A DNA stretch of 64,000 nt from Diphasiastrum complanatum (lineage: Eukaryota > Streptophyta > Lycopodiopsida > Lycopodiales > Lycopodiaceae). The stretch lies in contig MU832131.1 in assembly GCA_029204225.1 (NCBI GenBank), positions 21,694 through 85,693 of the forward strand. The letters run 5' to 3'. A program made the translations under genes and the position numbers. The number at the start of each line of letters is the position of its first letter. Position 1 is the stretch's first letter. Under the pieces are notes generated by a model that saw nothing but the letters and a program-made list of their open reading frames with translations, was not told where the DNA came from and made no database searches. Shown here piece by piece: positions 11,701 to 23,466 of this stretch.

Positions 11701-11711
11701 CTCTGACACCA
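11701..11711 (-). promoter_or_regulatory. Degenerate primer-binding site
   Basis: The minus strand reads TGGTGTCAGAG, one base from the usual TGGTATCAGAG, 100 bp upstream of the Gag start at 11601. At most about 20 bp of LTR (ending CCCAACAAAG) precedes it before integrase sequence resumes. Confidence 0.65.
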
Positions 11712-11726
11712 CTTTGTTGGGTGTTA

Positions 11727-12583
11727 TCAGATGAAGTATATCCGATCAGGACCTTGGAAGTCCAATTTCTTCCTTGTGTCCTTTGGGATCTGCACGTAGG
11801 CAATGCACCCAAACACTCTTAGGTTCTTCAAAGAAGGCTTAGAGTCTGTCCACACCTCGTGGGGTGTCTTATCTGAGAGGGCCTTGGTTGAATATCTATT
11901 CTGGATGTAAGCTGTAGTGGAGACAGCTTCAGCCCAGAATCTCTTAGGCAACGATGCATGCAATAGCATACATTTGGCAGATTCGACCAGAGTACGGTTC
12001 TTCCTCTCAGCTAAGCCATTAGACTGAGGACTGTAAGGAGTGATGAATTGTTGCTCAATGCCTTGGCTTTGGCAATACTCCTTAAACTCGACAGAGATAT
12101 ATTCTCCACCGTTTTCTGACCTTAGGGCCTTGATCGTCCTTCCAGTCTCCTTTTAGCACGCTCCTTGAAGATTTTAAAGCAGTTGAAGGCTTTTGATTTC
12201 TTCTTTATGAAGTACACCATCGTCCTTCTGGAGAATTTGTCAATAAAGGTTATAAAATACTTGGCGTTCTTTAGCGAAGGATCTTTCATCAGGCCACAAA
12301 TATCTGAATGTACAACATCTAACAATCCTTTAGCAACATGTTGATGGTCAGACTTAAATGGTTTCCTAGTCTGTTTACCAACTAGACATTCTTGACAGAC
12401 AGGTAACTCGACTTTTTCGTGAGGATAGTCGAGATCAAGAACAATAGATTGTCTAGACATTCGTTGTACAACAACATAAAATAAATGACCAAGTCTATAA
12501 TGCCAAAATAAACCTTCATTTGAATAAATTGAAGTACTAAGAGCCTGACTAGAGACAGAAAAACAATGACTCAACTTATACAA
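11727..12583 (-). pseudogene. Copia integrase fragment
   Basis: The 12122-12583 frame holds the integrase zinc-binding start (HYRLGHL, then CQECLVGKQTRKPF) and the first catalytic block (VHSDICGLM, FITFIDKFSRR). The 11727-11969 frame holds the C-terminal part (KRFWAEAVSTTAYIQNR, KNLRVFGCIAYV). About 12000-12120 carries the second catalytic Asp and the Glu region in broken frames. The piece ends at the junction with the inserted primer-site/Gag copy. Confidence 0.88.
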
Positions 12584-12751
12584 GTATCCATGTCTCTTTC
12601 CGAGTGCTAGGATGTTGCATGTCCTATCAACTACTTTACACTGATCACATTCAGACTCTACTCTATGTCCTAGATCTGTGATTTAGCTTAGATTCCTAGA
12701 TAACTTTGGTACATATAGGACTTTCTTAGACTGATCATTTGCAAAGCATAA

Positions 12752-13100
12752 TCATACAATACCTTCACCTTTAATATCTTGTGTGCTATTGTCGCCAAGG
12801 TGAACGAATTTTTGAGTACTGTAAGGTGTATAGGACTCAAAACAACCAATGAGACTAGTCATGTGCTGAGTGGCTCCGGAATCCAGGAGCCAAGAACTGT
12901 CATCAGATGCTCCTTGATGGTTGGTCATGAAGACATCATGATCCGCTTCTTGAATAGGCTGTGGATCTTCTGTAGCTGCATTTTCCACTTGATTCGACTG
13001 CCCTTTGCTATTGTTCTTCGCTTGAAGTATTCGACAGTCTTGTATTTACGGTTATTTCGTTTGCAGTATCTGCGGAACAACTTTTTCTTTGTCTGCGGAT
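12752..13100 (-). pseudogene. Copia protease and zinc-knuckle remnant
   Basis: The 12752-12988 frame carries SWLLDSGATQHMT, the aspartic-protease active site of Copia, followed by a typical IKGEGIV block. Upstream at 13035-13100 a decayed zinc knuckle is readable (FRRYCKRNNRKYK...), matching the better kept FCRYCKRANHDIKDC at 52.12 kb; the last cysteine is lost. Gag proper is missing: unrelated DNA starts near 13120. Confidence 0.82.
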
Positions 13101-13119
13101 TCGATTGTTCCTTGTGCTG

Positions 13120-14259
13120 AGCTGGTTTCTAAAACACGACCAATTACACGAGCCTGCATCTGCATTGAGCCGTAGTGATCACATTGGCCCGTGGGAAGAG
13201 CCTTTGCATCGTAGGGACTGCATTCAACTACACCTCAATTGCATCAGCCTCTGCACGGTAGAGATCACATTCACTGCAACCCATCGCAACGTCTGCACAT
13301 CATCACACCCCACTGCATTCCCCTTCAATCGCAACAGGTCGCACTCCCACCATATTCACCAGCACACTACCACTTACACTGTTAGGACTACAATCCAATC
13401 CCATCATTCCTTCACCCGTATTCCAACCCCATCCATCGTTGCCCTGTAGTAACCGCCATCGACAGCTGACATCGCCATCGACCGCTGACATCGCAATCGA
13501 CCGCCGCAACTACAATCGCTTGTCGCAACCGCAACCACCGCTACAAATCGCAATTGTCCGCTGCAATCGCAATCGCCCGCTACAACCGTAATCAACCGCT
13601 GATACCGCCATCACCCATCATAACCACATGTAACCGTATCCACTGCATATACCCATTGAAACCACTAAAACCGCATTCATTGTAGAAACTAAACTCCATC
13701 GTCACAGATCTCATTCAACAAACCCCGCATTTGATCGCAACTAAATTCCAATTTGCTTGCGAATGATCTGCCTGCCAACAACACTTGCACACGCTCTCTC
13801 CACGGCCCTCTGAACAAAACACTCTACCCACGACCTACACGAACGAATGGCTCCCTGATCGAAAATCTTGACATCCTTCCCTGACAAACACGGCATCTAT
13901 ACAAGCCCTGCCCTCCACGCACCTCACCCTGCCTTCATCCTGACCAGAACATTCTCCCATTAAACTACTTTAAACATTTCTAACCATCTAGCATCAATAA
14001 CTACACGCACCCCATCTGCCCGCCCTTGAATCATAGCGACAGTCCTCAACCGCCCCCACACCCCCTCATCTGACTGGACTGAGCCGACCACCTACTAACT
14101 ACGTCCGCCTTTGAATAGTAGCCACCACAAACAAACACACCACCCTAGTGATCGCATTCCATTGCCAAGAGCCTCCCACTATCACATTCATTAGCAGCCA
14201 CAATATTAATCACCACCAGACCACCTACTCACTACTTCCAATCTTGCACCGTGACCACT
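13120..14259. other. C/A-rich degenerate repeat DNA
   Basis: No gene. From about 13440 to 13640 the words ATCGC, CGCAATCG, CCGCTGCAA and GACCGC recur in irregular array. Short open frames on both strands are by-products of this low complexity. Confidence 0.55.
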
Positions 14260-15539
14260 TGTTAGGGCCTATTTTGACGGGGGGCTGGTCCAGCCAAAAC
14301 GTCCTAAAAGGGTCAAGGAGCCCCACCTCTAATGGCGGTTTGGCCTTACATGAGCGATAGAGGATTTGCCACTTCCAACCCTGATGGCCTTCTCTATTGC
14401 CCCGTGCTCTCCAACCGATGAGAGTTTTCCAGGCTCTTAGAGATACGGTTGCAAGGAGGAGGTGCTATCACATTTGGTGCAATGATTCACTAGCTTTCTA
14501 GGGTTACAGTTCCGTAAAACTTTTGATCTCTAATTCGCGCTAGGATCTTGCTAATGTCTCTTTCCCCATTGAATTCGGCTTACAATTAGTAAAATTCTTA
14601 CATGGGCTTGAAACCAATTTATTGCCTATGATGTGCTCGTGGGGTGCAAGTTATACGCACTGCTTTGTTTGATAAGCGGTGGTAATTTCGCCAATTGTCG
14701 GGTCTAGAGATTTCGCTAGACAGTACCGACGATGGGTGTGACTAGTGTGATGCTTAACCAAGGTAGTGTATTTCAACCGCGGATGGTGGACGACCCGCTC
14801 TGGTGTTTCACAGAGGTCGGGTCCAATTGATATGCTTCATAAATGACGAACAAATGATTCCAACTTGATGATTTCCACAACTTATCAATCATGTCGTATG
14901 TCAACTAGTTTATAGACCGACCAACAACCACATGCAGTTACTATGAAAAAACCCAGGCTCCACTACTAGCAATGTATGATCTACTAGTAGAACATTGTTT
15001 TAACTTTAAAGTGAATAAGCGATTCCTTACTAAGTACAATTCAACTCATGAACCGATTGTCTCCTCCCCTCTTACCTAACAAAAAACAATTCCATCGTCA
15101 GTCTAGTTCAAATCATTCAAAAATAGCAATTACAGCGTAATTACTGATACCCTCCTAGATGACGCATGGAGTAAAAGGAAAACCTCAATAGGTACTTACC
15201 CTATCCGGCCAAAGTCACAACCGATTTCATCATGTCAAAACAATAGCAAGTACGAAATCTTTGGAGTGCCTACTTCCTGAAACACTTCACACCGGCATAC
15301 TACAGCTTTGGTTCTAAAATTTTTAGTACGATTCACTACAATGCACAATGGACCCATAGTCTATGACAACGTGTTCACTAGTTAGATAATCTGACTACTG
15401 AACTCAAACAAACAAAATTTTCATTTCAAGTAAATGATTATGAGTCCATACTAACTAAAAACCAATAAATACGAGGTCAAAGATTTAAACCGTCATACCT
15501 CAATGTCCGTGTAGGTAGCCAGATGCCGGGGATACTCTA
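14260..15539. other. Unrecognised sequence of more balanced composition
   Basis: About 14265-14830 is higher in GC than its surroundings and lacks obvious repeats or long frames. I could not match it to rDNA, organelle DNA or a retrotransposon domain. From 14850 the sequence is AT-rich and featureless. Confidence 0.4.
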
Positions 15540-15639
15540 GTCATGAATGCCTCAAAGTCCCAATCGCTTTTCCTTTGTTGCTTGTCACTTGCTTTTCCAC
15601 AATAGGTTGCCACATGAGGTCAGTAAAAACCGTCATGTC

Positions 15640-16310
15640 GTAGACCTGTGGGGGTTGTTGTAGATAGACAACAAGTATTTGAAACCATAGAGAGGGCCAC
15701 ACAAAAACCTGAGGTAGGCAGTTGCAAAAGGGCTTGTAGGCCGCATGTAGATCTAGTTTTTGGCTATAGACAGAGGACACAGACCATAAAATAGTTACAG
15801 GTCTAAAATAGATCGAAATGATCTGATACCGCAAAAATTGATGTAGACAGGCTGTAGACAGGCTTTGTAGTCCGCAAACAGCTGGTATGCGATTGTGGGC
15901 AGCGATCAGAGGCCGCAAAATGCTGATTTTCGACTATGAATGTGATGGAACTTTTGTGGCAGGCCGTAGGGTCCAGCAAAATGGGCAAACAGTCCTCAGA
16001 AAGGCGTGGACAGGCTATGGGGACTGCAAATAGGCTTGGAACAGGCCATAGATAGAGCTAGTAGGTCACACTCAGGCTATTTTTGGCCGCAGACAGAGCT
16101 CTAGCTCGTTAGAAAGTCTGCTACAGACTTAAAAATGTGGAAACAACCCATAGACAGGTGGCAAATGAGTAGGCAGGTCGTAGACAGAGCTTTGAGCCCA
16201 TGGAAAAACGATGGGCAGGGCGCAAACCACTGATTCTAGCTGCACACCTCTGCAAATAGCCCTCAACAAGCTGTAATCACCTTGTTTTTGGCTGTAGGTG
16301 GGGTTTGGAA
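15640..16310. repeat. Degenerate repeats with core GTAGACAGGC
   Basis: Variants of TAGACAGGC, TAGACAGAGCT and GGCCGCA/CCGCAAA recur every 20-60 bp (for example 15847, 15857, 16046, 16151, 16181). Spacing is irregular, so it is a decayed minisatellite or retrotransposon leader. No reading frame is credible. Confidence 0.6.
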
Positions 16311-16399
16311 TTAGCTGTCTGATTGGTAGATCGCTTGCCGGTTTGATCCATCGTTGCTTTGATCCAATGTACTCTGCTCAGTGGCTCAAAAATCTATGC

Positions 16400-17468
16400 C
16401 CTTGTCTGTAGGAGTGCACCCAGACCTCCTTATGAATAATGAATAACTGACAGTCAGTTGTGTGCTTATGGCGAACATAAATATTTATGGAATTTGCCTA
16501 CTGAAATGTGATTGGCTTTGGCCATAGAGATATGTTTGTGTTATACCACTCAGAAACTAGTATTTCCATGGAGTTATAGACTCTAATAAAGACAATGTCA
16601 TGCTAGCAAGAATGAAGAGACTCGAGAATGTCCGTTCTAGAACTGGATTCTAAATAGGATGTTCATCACAAGTGAGTTTCTGATCAAATCAAACATTCTA
16701 ACTCTTAATAATTCTTCCCAACCGGAGAAGGGAAATTAATACACAACATACAAGCTCCTATGAGAAAAAACACCCCCATTGAATGAAGGGGGTTTACACA
16801 AACACAACCCCTCATTCAAGTAGCTTAATCATGATGGAAGAATGATACATATACAAAAGAGAGGATGATCGTTCAATAGCAAGAGTTCCATACATTCCCC
16901 ATAAAAACATCCATCCATTCAAACAATCACTACCATTACTCACCCTCAAGACCTTACCATAAACCTAACTCTCCAACTCAAACACCATCCTTTTTTCCCT
17001 CAAAATTTCAAGACATAACTTCCTCAAAGCACTCCTCATCCTCAAACATGACACCCACCAATTCTAAATCAAGTACTTAGTGGAGAACCTAGCAAGCTCA
17101 TTCACCAACCATGACATGCATCCGACAATGAGCTCATTCTATAATTGGGAGGAAACACAATTTTCACACAAAACGACAAGCGCCCAAACTATCCATTAGT
17201 ATCAACTACAAGTGAGTCTACTCTTATTCCACTAACAAGTATTCAACCCTAAACATCCATCACTCCACAAGCAACTACGCAATACAATACTTGTACCAGT
17301 GCATAAGCATACTACAAGGCAAGAGCCACATTCAACCATCCATCAAACCAAACTTTCAAGTAATCAAACCTACTCATCAACAAAGAGCTCTCAAAAAATC
17401 ATCAACTTCCAAATGTACCAACTCTTAAAAATACTAACTCACAAAAGTACTAACTCTCAACATCATCT
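16400..17468. other. A/C-rich sequence next to truncated LTR
   Basis: No gene. The chromovirus 3' LTR should continue into this stretch but homology to the 5' LTR stops at about 17469, so this is either replacement DNA or LTR too diverged to see. Confidence 0.4.
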
Positions 17469-18109
17469 TACAAGCCATGTGACAAAGTAGGTAAGTTACA
17501 TATTGATAAGGATGGAAGGTATGTAGCTTAACATTTAATGTTAGCCACTTTCAAGTTGAATTTTTCTTGGTTTACAACATTGGGATTCACCCCAAGTGTT
17601 TTTCATGACGTGGGAAAGGCTTTGTATATGTCCATCTCATCTTGCATAATTTTCATCAATTCGTAGGCCCTTTTGTCTAGGGGTTGCCCATCCCCAGTCA
17701 TAGTGGAGTGTGACCAAAGGGTGATCAGTCCTTTGGTCCTTTATAGACTCGATTGGGCCTTCTTTATAGACTTTGGAGAAAGCCTTCTTCAGGTACCATC
17801 TTCAAGCTTTAAGAAGCTTCTTTAGTTCATTCTTCAAGTACTCTTCTTAGTACCTGCACATACCCTTAAGAAAAGGTTAGGAGTCATACCATAAAATGGT
17901 TCATCATTAGATTCTATTTCTAGAACCTGCACATCAAACTATTAGCATTGATCTACAGTTTCATTTCTTGTCTTCAGGTAATGATACCTGCACGCATATT
18001 TCAGCAATTAGGGTAATAAGCTCTCATATTCAAAATATGTTTCATACAAAAAGAATGGGAGACTGGATAGCCTTTATTTCTTGGTCAATTTGGTCTATAC
18101 AATTTTACA
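17469..18109 (-). repeat. 3' LTR of chromovirus (partial)
   Basis: 17469-17815 matches 23829-24182. The minus-strand LTR start is TGTAAAATTG at 18109, right after the polypurine tract. 17816-18109 is present only here because the 5' LTR is cut at 24182. Confidence 0.85.
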
Positions 18110-18116
18110 CCCCTTC
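18110..18116 (-). promoter_or_regulatory. Polypurine tract of chromovirus
   Basis: The minus strand reads GAAGGGG, followed by TGTAAAATTG, the LTR start. Confidence 0.7.
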
Positions 18117-18149
18117 GACGCATTAAACGTTGTCCTCAATGAACATTTC

Positions 18150-18310
18150 TCAAATAAAATTTAAAAATTCTGGATATTCTTGGAAGAATTCTTCTTCCAT
18201 CCATCTTGCATCCGTAGTAGGATAGTTTTTAAACTTGAGTAGGTATAATGTAGAGGTTATTCCTTTTCTTCCAGTTCTGTCTTGTGCATCAAGATCTGCT
18301 CAGGTTGAAG
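18150..18310 (-). pseudogene. Chromodomain at integrase C-terminus
   Basis: Below ordinary ORF-length cut-offs. Minus-strand translation ending at TGA 18150-18152 gives LYLLKFKNYPTTDARWMEEE and then FFQEYPEFLNFI. This has the chromodomain pattern: a Y.LKWKGY-like strand, an acidic spacer before TW/RW, and a final helix with YPEF. It is preceded in another frame by ILQPEQIL, the usual entry into this domain, so one frameshift lies near 18285 and a stop (TAA, 18314-18316) separates it from integrase. In chromoviruses this domain directs integration to particular chromatin. Confidence 0.85.
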
Positions 18311-18313
18311 GAT

Positions 18314-19172
18314 TTATTCGATTCCTTGAACTTCTAGAGGTTCAGAATCTGTAGATCCTTCAGGTCCCGGACCATTGAATTTCTTTAGCAAGCTTACATG
18401 GAATTTGTTATGGATTTTCCAAGCAATAGGCAAGTCAAGTTCACATGTAATCTCATTGATTGCTTTATTGACTTTAAAGGGTCCATAATACTTTTGGGCT
18501 AGTTTTGGGTAGAGTTTCATACTACCTTTTTTTTTTCTTGAGCCTTTTCTTTTCAAATTTTAGGAGAACTAGTTCCCCTTCTTCGTACTTGATTGCCCTC
18601 CGACGCATATTTGCACTTTTCTGCTGTTTCTGTTGTGCACTTGCGATGGATTGCTGAACCTTCAAAAAGGTGTCTTGATAATCTTGCACAATTCATCTGA
18701 GACAAATATCTTTTTCTTAGTCCTTAATACAGGAGGCTTCAAAAGGCGCTTTACTAGTAGAAGAATGAACTGTGTTGTTGTAAGCGAATTCTAGTACACG
18801 GAGATAGTGTTCCCATTGAGTCTTCTGATCACTTACATAATTTCTCAACAAGTCTATGATGGTTCGATTAGTAATTTCACTTTGACCATCAGTTTGGGGG
18901 TGGAAGGAGGAAGAGAATTTAAGGGTTGTCCCTAGGTTATCAAAAAGGGCTCTCCAAAAGTTGCTAGTAAATCTTGTATCCGGATCAGACACTATACTCT
19001 TGGGTAGTCCATGTAGCCTAAAGATGTGACGGATAAACAAATGAGCAGCTTCGGGTCCCTTAAGACTTTTCTTACAGGGAATAAAATGAGCATGTTTGCT
19101 AAATCTATCAATGACAGTCCATATCATCTCATTCTCATTTTTGGTTTTAGGAAACCCAGAAACAAAGTCCAT
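18314..19172 (-). pseudogene. Ty3/gypsy integrase core and C-terminal region
   Basis: The 18717-19172 frame has the core: WTVIDRFSKHAHFIP, the second catalytic Asp in IVSDPDTRFTSNFW and the Glu in FHPQTDGQSEITNRTI. The 18564-18700 stretch continues in another frame (QQSIASAQQKQQKSANMRR, GELVLLKF). 18314-18556 gives KLAQKYYGPFKV and IHNKFHVSLLKKF, the GPF/HNVFHVS region that precedes a chromodomain. Frame changes lie near 18716 and at the run of T (18527-18536). Confidence 0.92.
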
Positions 19173-19322
19173 GGTAATATGTTCCTAGGGAGCTTTAAGA
19201 ATAGGCAAGGGATGAAGCAATCCTGGAGTTTTTAATCCTCGCTCATCTTTATTGTGTTGACAAACTAGACATGCATTTATATAATGCCTTGTGTCTCGAT
19301 GCATGGTAGGCCAATAAAAGAA

Positions 19323-20198
19323 TCATTTCAGAGCTTCCAGAGTTGAAGGAATTCCCCTATTTCCTGCATAGGGTGGACTATGGGTTTCTTGAAGGATCTT
19401 GGTTCTAAATGCTATGGGAATACATAGCTTATCTTCTTTGAATAAATATCCTTCTTTCAAAACATAGTCTTTATGACTTTGATTTCTTTCAAGTATTTCA
19501 AAGATATGCTGGAAATTGGAATCACTAGCATACATACTTTTCATAGGGAGCAAATCTTCATGATATGCTAGGGAAATATGGTTGACCTTGGGGATTCTCG
19601 ATAATGCATCGACGATTTTATTATCCTTTCCTGGGTGATGAAGTACCTGAAAATGGAAGGTGCTAAGGTAGTTAGCCCATTTTAGATGTTTTTCTCGAAT
19701 TAATTGCTGGGTGAGAAAGTACCTAAGGCTTTGATGATCTGTTTTAACTAGGAAATCATTTCCTAGTAGATAGTGCTTCCATAACTTAAGGACATGAATA
19801 ATGGCCAAAAGTTCTTTTTCATAAATGTCATATTGTACTTCTTCCTCTCGAAGTCATCTACTTTCAAAGGCTACAACATGACCTTCTTGGTTTAAGACTA
19901 CCCCAATACAATCTAGACTTGCATTCACTTCCACAAAGAAAGGCTTGTGAAGGTCGGTAAGGGCACGCTTCAGAGTATCAAAGGCATTTTGCTCGTTCTT
20001 ATACCAATGAAATTTTACCCTCTTCTTAGTAAGTTCATGTAGTGGTGAAGCTATATGGGCAAAATGGCGAATAAATTTTCTATAATAGGAATATAAGCCT
20101 AGGAAAGACCGAACTTCATGAATATTTCTTGGTTTAGGCCAGTCTTGTATGGCTTTAATCTTTGAAAGGTCCATTTGGATTCCTTCCATAGAAATCAT
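19323..20198 (-). pseudogene. Ty3/gypsy RNase H, integrase zinc finger, and RT end
   Basis: 19854-20198 covers the RT connection (SKIKAIQDWPKPRNIHEVRS, FLGLYSYYRKFI) and the RNase H start (FFVEVNASLDCIGVVLNQEG, where family members usually have TDAS; the catalytic Asp is changed to Asn). 19323-19808 covers RNase H (FLVKTDHQSLRYFLTQ, VDALSRIP) and the H2C2 integrase finger. Stops or shifts at about 19810-19850 and 19173-19322 separate the pieces. Confidence 0.92.
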
Positions 20199-20243
20199 AT
20201 GTCCTAGAGAGTGTATATTTTCTAGGAAGAATTCGCTTTTCTT

Positions 20244-21185
20244 TCATTTTATGAGAAGTGAGTTTTCTTGTAGGGTTCTAAAGACGATACCTAGATGTCT
20301 TTTATGTTCTCCTTCATTTGCACTCAAGACTAAGATATCATCAAAGAATGTTCCTACAAAACGTCGATGGGATCGAAAAACTCGTTCCATCATTCTATTG
20401 AATGTTGCGGGAGCATTAGTAAGACCAAATGGTACCACTAAAAATTCATAAAGGCCAGAGCTACTCCTGAAAGCAGTTTTATGGACATCTTCAGGTGCTA
20501 CTCGGATTTGGTGGTATCCACTTGTCAAATCAATTCTGCTAAAGATACAAGATCCAATTATCCTATCCATAATGTCATCTATTCTTGGAATAGGAAAACG
20601 GTTCTTAACTGTAATCTTGTTTAGAGCACGATAGTCCACACACATACTAAAACTCCTATCTTTCTTTTGTACCAGAAGTACATGAGAGCAATAGGGGGAG
20701 TTACTGGGTTTTATAAGGCCTTTCTCTAACAAGTCATTAATTTGCTTAGAAATTTCTTCTTGTTGAGAATGGCTTACCCTATAGGGAAGTCTATTGGGTA
20801 TGGAACTTCCAGGAATAATGTCTATTGTATGATCTTCAGGTCTTTCAGGGGGTAAGGACTTTGGTAGCTCATTAGAAAAACAAAAAGAATACTTTAATAA
20901 AAATTCTTTTCTATTATTGTCCAAAGAATGTGCATTTCCATCAACATCATCATCCATACTTTGAACAAACAACAAGTAAGAAAATACCGCTTTCTTTAGT
21001 ACTTTTGATACTCGAATATGGCTTACCAAAAGAATTGTTTCGCCACTCTGTCCTGCATGCACACTAACGTCTTTACCTTTGTGCTTCCATGAAATCAAAT
21101 GCTTATTGTAGTCCACCAGAGGATTGTGCATTTTGTGCCAAGACATGCCTAAGATTACATCTACTCCCTGCAAAGGACCTACCAT
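20244..21185 (-). pseudogene. Ty3/gypsy reverse transcriptase with protease tail
   Basis: The longest open piece of this element (313 codons). It starts within the protease end (GVDVILGMSWHKMHNP), then RT blocks: DHTIDIIPGSSIPNRLPYR, LLEKGLIKPSNSPYCSHVLL, MCVDYRALNKITVKNRFPIP, RIDLTSGYHQIRV, FGLTNAPATFNRMM, and the catalytic FFDD at 20337-20348 (usually YLDD or FVDD). It overlaps the protease/zinc-knuckle frame by seven bases in another phase, where the family normally has one continuous frame; a small indel is likely. Confidence 0.94.
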
Positions 21186-21568
21186 AATTTTATAGGTTCA
21201 TAGTAGTCGGAGATTTGGAGCTTAAGTTTTCCAATTACAGGGTAAATGTTTGCATCACCATCAACAAAAGCACCTTTAGCCTTAAGCATAGATTCGGAAA
21301 AAAAACTAACTCCTATCTCTTGTGCAAGCTTAAAAGAGATGAAATTATGAGAGAAGCCTGCATCAAAGAGAATTAGACAGAGTTTGTTATGGACTTGTCC
21401 CCATGTTTTGAGAAGATCATGGGTTTGAGTATCTTCAATGCTTTGTACAGCCACCTGCTTCCCTTTGTCTACACTTGAAGCTTTGGCATCTTTGAGTGGA
21501 CATTTGCAGAAAAGGTGTCCCTTTTCCCCACACTTGAAGCATCTTCCTTCCTTGCGATAGGCCTGCAT
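21179..21568 (-). pseudogene. Ty3/gypsy zinc knuckle and protease
   Basis: CFKCGEKGHLFCKC is a CX2CX4HX4C nucleic-acid-binding knuckle. About 55 residues on, LILFDAGFSHNFIS stands where the protease active site D-T/S-G is expected; here it reads DAG, so the active-site Thr/Ser is lost. Confidence 0.88.
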
Positions 21569-21668
21569 TTGTTCTTTGGAAAGGCGTTGAGTCTTTTCTT
21601 TTGGATTTTGAGTTGTGGGAGGTTCATTCCTTTTGTTCCCACCTCCATTTCGATGACTATCCTCCAGC

Positions 21669-22325
21669 TCAACTCTGGTAGCATAGTATATGACTTGTTC
21701 TAAGTGTATCAGCTTGTACTAGATCTAAGCCATATTGTATACTTCTATGCAAACCCGAATAGAACTTTCTTTTCTGTTCTTTCTTGGAAATGGAATGCAA
21801 AGTCTGAACTTTCAAAAGCAACTCCCAAAATCTCTTAACATACTCAACTACTTTCTCATTTTGCTTTTGCCTAAAGATGTCCCAAGCAGCTAAAGTATCT
21901 TTTTTATATTCTTTTGGCAAAAAGTGGGCTTGAATTTGTTTTTTAAAGCTATGCCATGTGGATGCAGCTTTGTGATTTGATTTTATAGCAGTCCACCATA
22001 GTGATGCATACCTATCTAGATGTAACGTTGCAAATCAAATCTTGGAATGATTTGAGTATCTACTTTTCTCAAAGAAAGTATCAAGATTTCGAATCCAAGC
22101 AAGCAAACTCTCTTCATTCCTAATATCTCCATCGAACTTAGAAAACTTGGAAAGTTTACTATCAATCTTAGCAAAACTCCTTTTCCTAGACCGAGTAGAG
22201 GAAGTCGACTTGGAGGAAACATGAGGTGATGATGACATAGATGAAGAGGAGCTTGAAGAGCCTCGTGAGGAGCTATCCATCTTTGATTGGAGTTTTTGGA
22301 ATTCACTTGAAATACACAAACTCAA
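21669..22325 (-). pseudogene. Ty3/gypsy Gag
   Basis: The N-terminal piece (22035-22325) is serine-rich then has KFSKFDGDIRNEESLLAWI, the FDG...W start of the plant Ty3 Gag domain. The piece at 21669-21920 has KKDTLAAWDIFRQKQNEKVV and EYVKRFWELLLKVQTL, the helical centre of Gag. The pieces lie in different frames, with 21921-22034 between them broken. Confidence 0.85.
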
Positions 22326-22636
22326 GACAAGAAGTACGAATAGACTTGTGATTTAGAGAAATGCCATTCTCCAAAAAAAAATATAGAAGCTCGCATTAGC
22401 AAAGTATTGTCTCCAAAATAGAAAGCAAGTTGGAGATCCAATTCTCAAGAATCCCCAAATGGAGTCTATTAGCTCTAATATTAAAGAGATCTTGTAAGAA
22501 GAAAGAAATTCGAGCGGAAGAAAAATCTATTCGAAAGCAAACATACAAAGTCCTGTGTATTGACATTTGTTTCAAGAATGAATACACAAGGCCTTCACAT
22601 CAATTTCACAAAGAAAAAAAAAAATTAGTAGACCTT

Positions 22637-22648
22637 GGCTCTGATACC
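22637..22648 (-). promoter_or_regulatory. Primer-binding site of chromovirus (initiator Met-tRNA)
   Basis: The minus strand reads GGTATCAGAGCC, preceded by A rather than the usual T. It lies about 310 bp before the first Gag codon and abuts the LTR end. Confidence 0.85.
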
Positions 22649-23028
22649 TAACTGTGAACTTGAAGTGAAGGTCTCCTAAATTCTAAAGTCCTGACTTAAA
22701 TGTTGTGTCTTTAAAAAAAACAAATCAACGAAACACTGTTGAATAAATCTGAAAAGAACTCAAAGCTTAATGAAGTAAATTATCATTCAATCACAAAAGC
22801 ATTCATTCATGAGACTTGCTGAGGGGTCAAGCCCACCCCACCCTGAAGGATTTTTCTTTTAAATTATGCAAGATCAAATGGCCCAAGGCCAAATACATAT
22901 GGTTTGGGAAGATGGATTCTTGAATCTTTACATTTTTGGATCTTACAGAATCTCATACAAAGAAAACTGGTTTCTTATGACATGCAAAAGCTTACCGATC
23001 AAGAAGGGAGCATGCATAGGCATTCGAC

Positions 23029-23393
23029 ATTAGATGGCATGACATGCATGAATCAAATCTGACATGCAAGCTTAAGATATGACATGCAAGCTTCAGTTCC
23101 AACATGCAAAGTCATTAGGCTAGGGATGATATGACATGCAAGCTCTAGTTCTGACATGCAAGCTTCAAATCATATATGCAAGTTCCCAAATCAGACATGC
23201 AAGCTCTAGTTCCGATATGCAAGCTCCCAAATCAGACATGCAAGCTTCTAATCAGACATGCAAGTTTCTAATCAGACATGCAAGTTCCAAATCAAACATG
23301 CATGACCATCAAGTTATGGATGGTGTGACATGCAAGGCCATCAAGTTATGGATGGTGTGACAAGCATGGCCTTCCAGGCTATGGATGGTGTGT
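23029..23393. repeat. Minisatellite inside the LTR (GACATGCAAGCT units; ATCAAGTTATGGATGGTGTG units)
   Basis: From 23029 to about 23310 the word GACATGCAAGCT/GTTC recurs at roughly 20-30-bp steps (at least ten copies). It is followed by three roughly 33-bp copies of CCATCAAGTTATGGATGGTGTGAC-like sequence to 23393. Confidence 0.85.
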
Positions 23394-23396
23394 AAG

Positions 23397-23399
<3 letters not shown>

Positions 23400-23462
<63 letters not shown>
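23400..23462. repeat. (GA)n microsatellite, about 63 bp
   Basis: Perfect GA run. On the strand of the surrounding chromovirus LTR it reads (TC)n and lies about 190 bp downstream of the TATA box. Confidence 0.98.

Positions 23463-23466
<4 letters not shown>

Noticed and set aside
14148..14360. Possible rRNA or organelle insert because of the G-rich run
   Set aside because: No recognisable conserved rRNA or plastid gene segment could be read.
16772..16793. ACCCCC...GGGGGT hairpin as a terminator
   Set aside because: Six-base arms and a 10-base loop are weak; intrinsic terminators of this kind are not expected in plant nuclear DNA.
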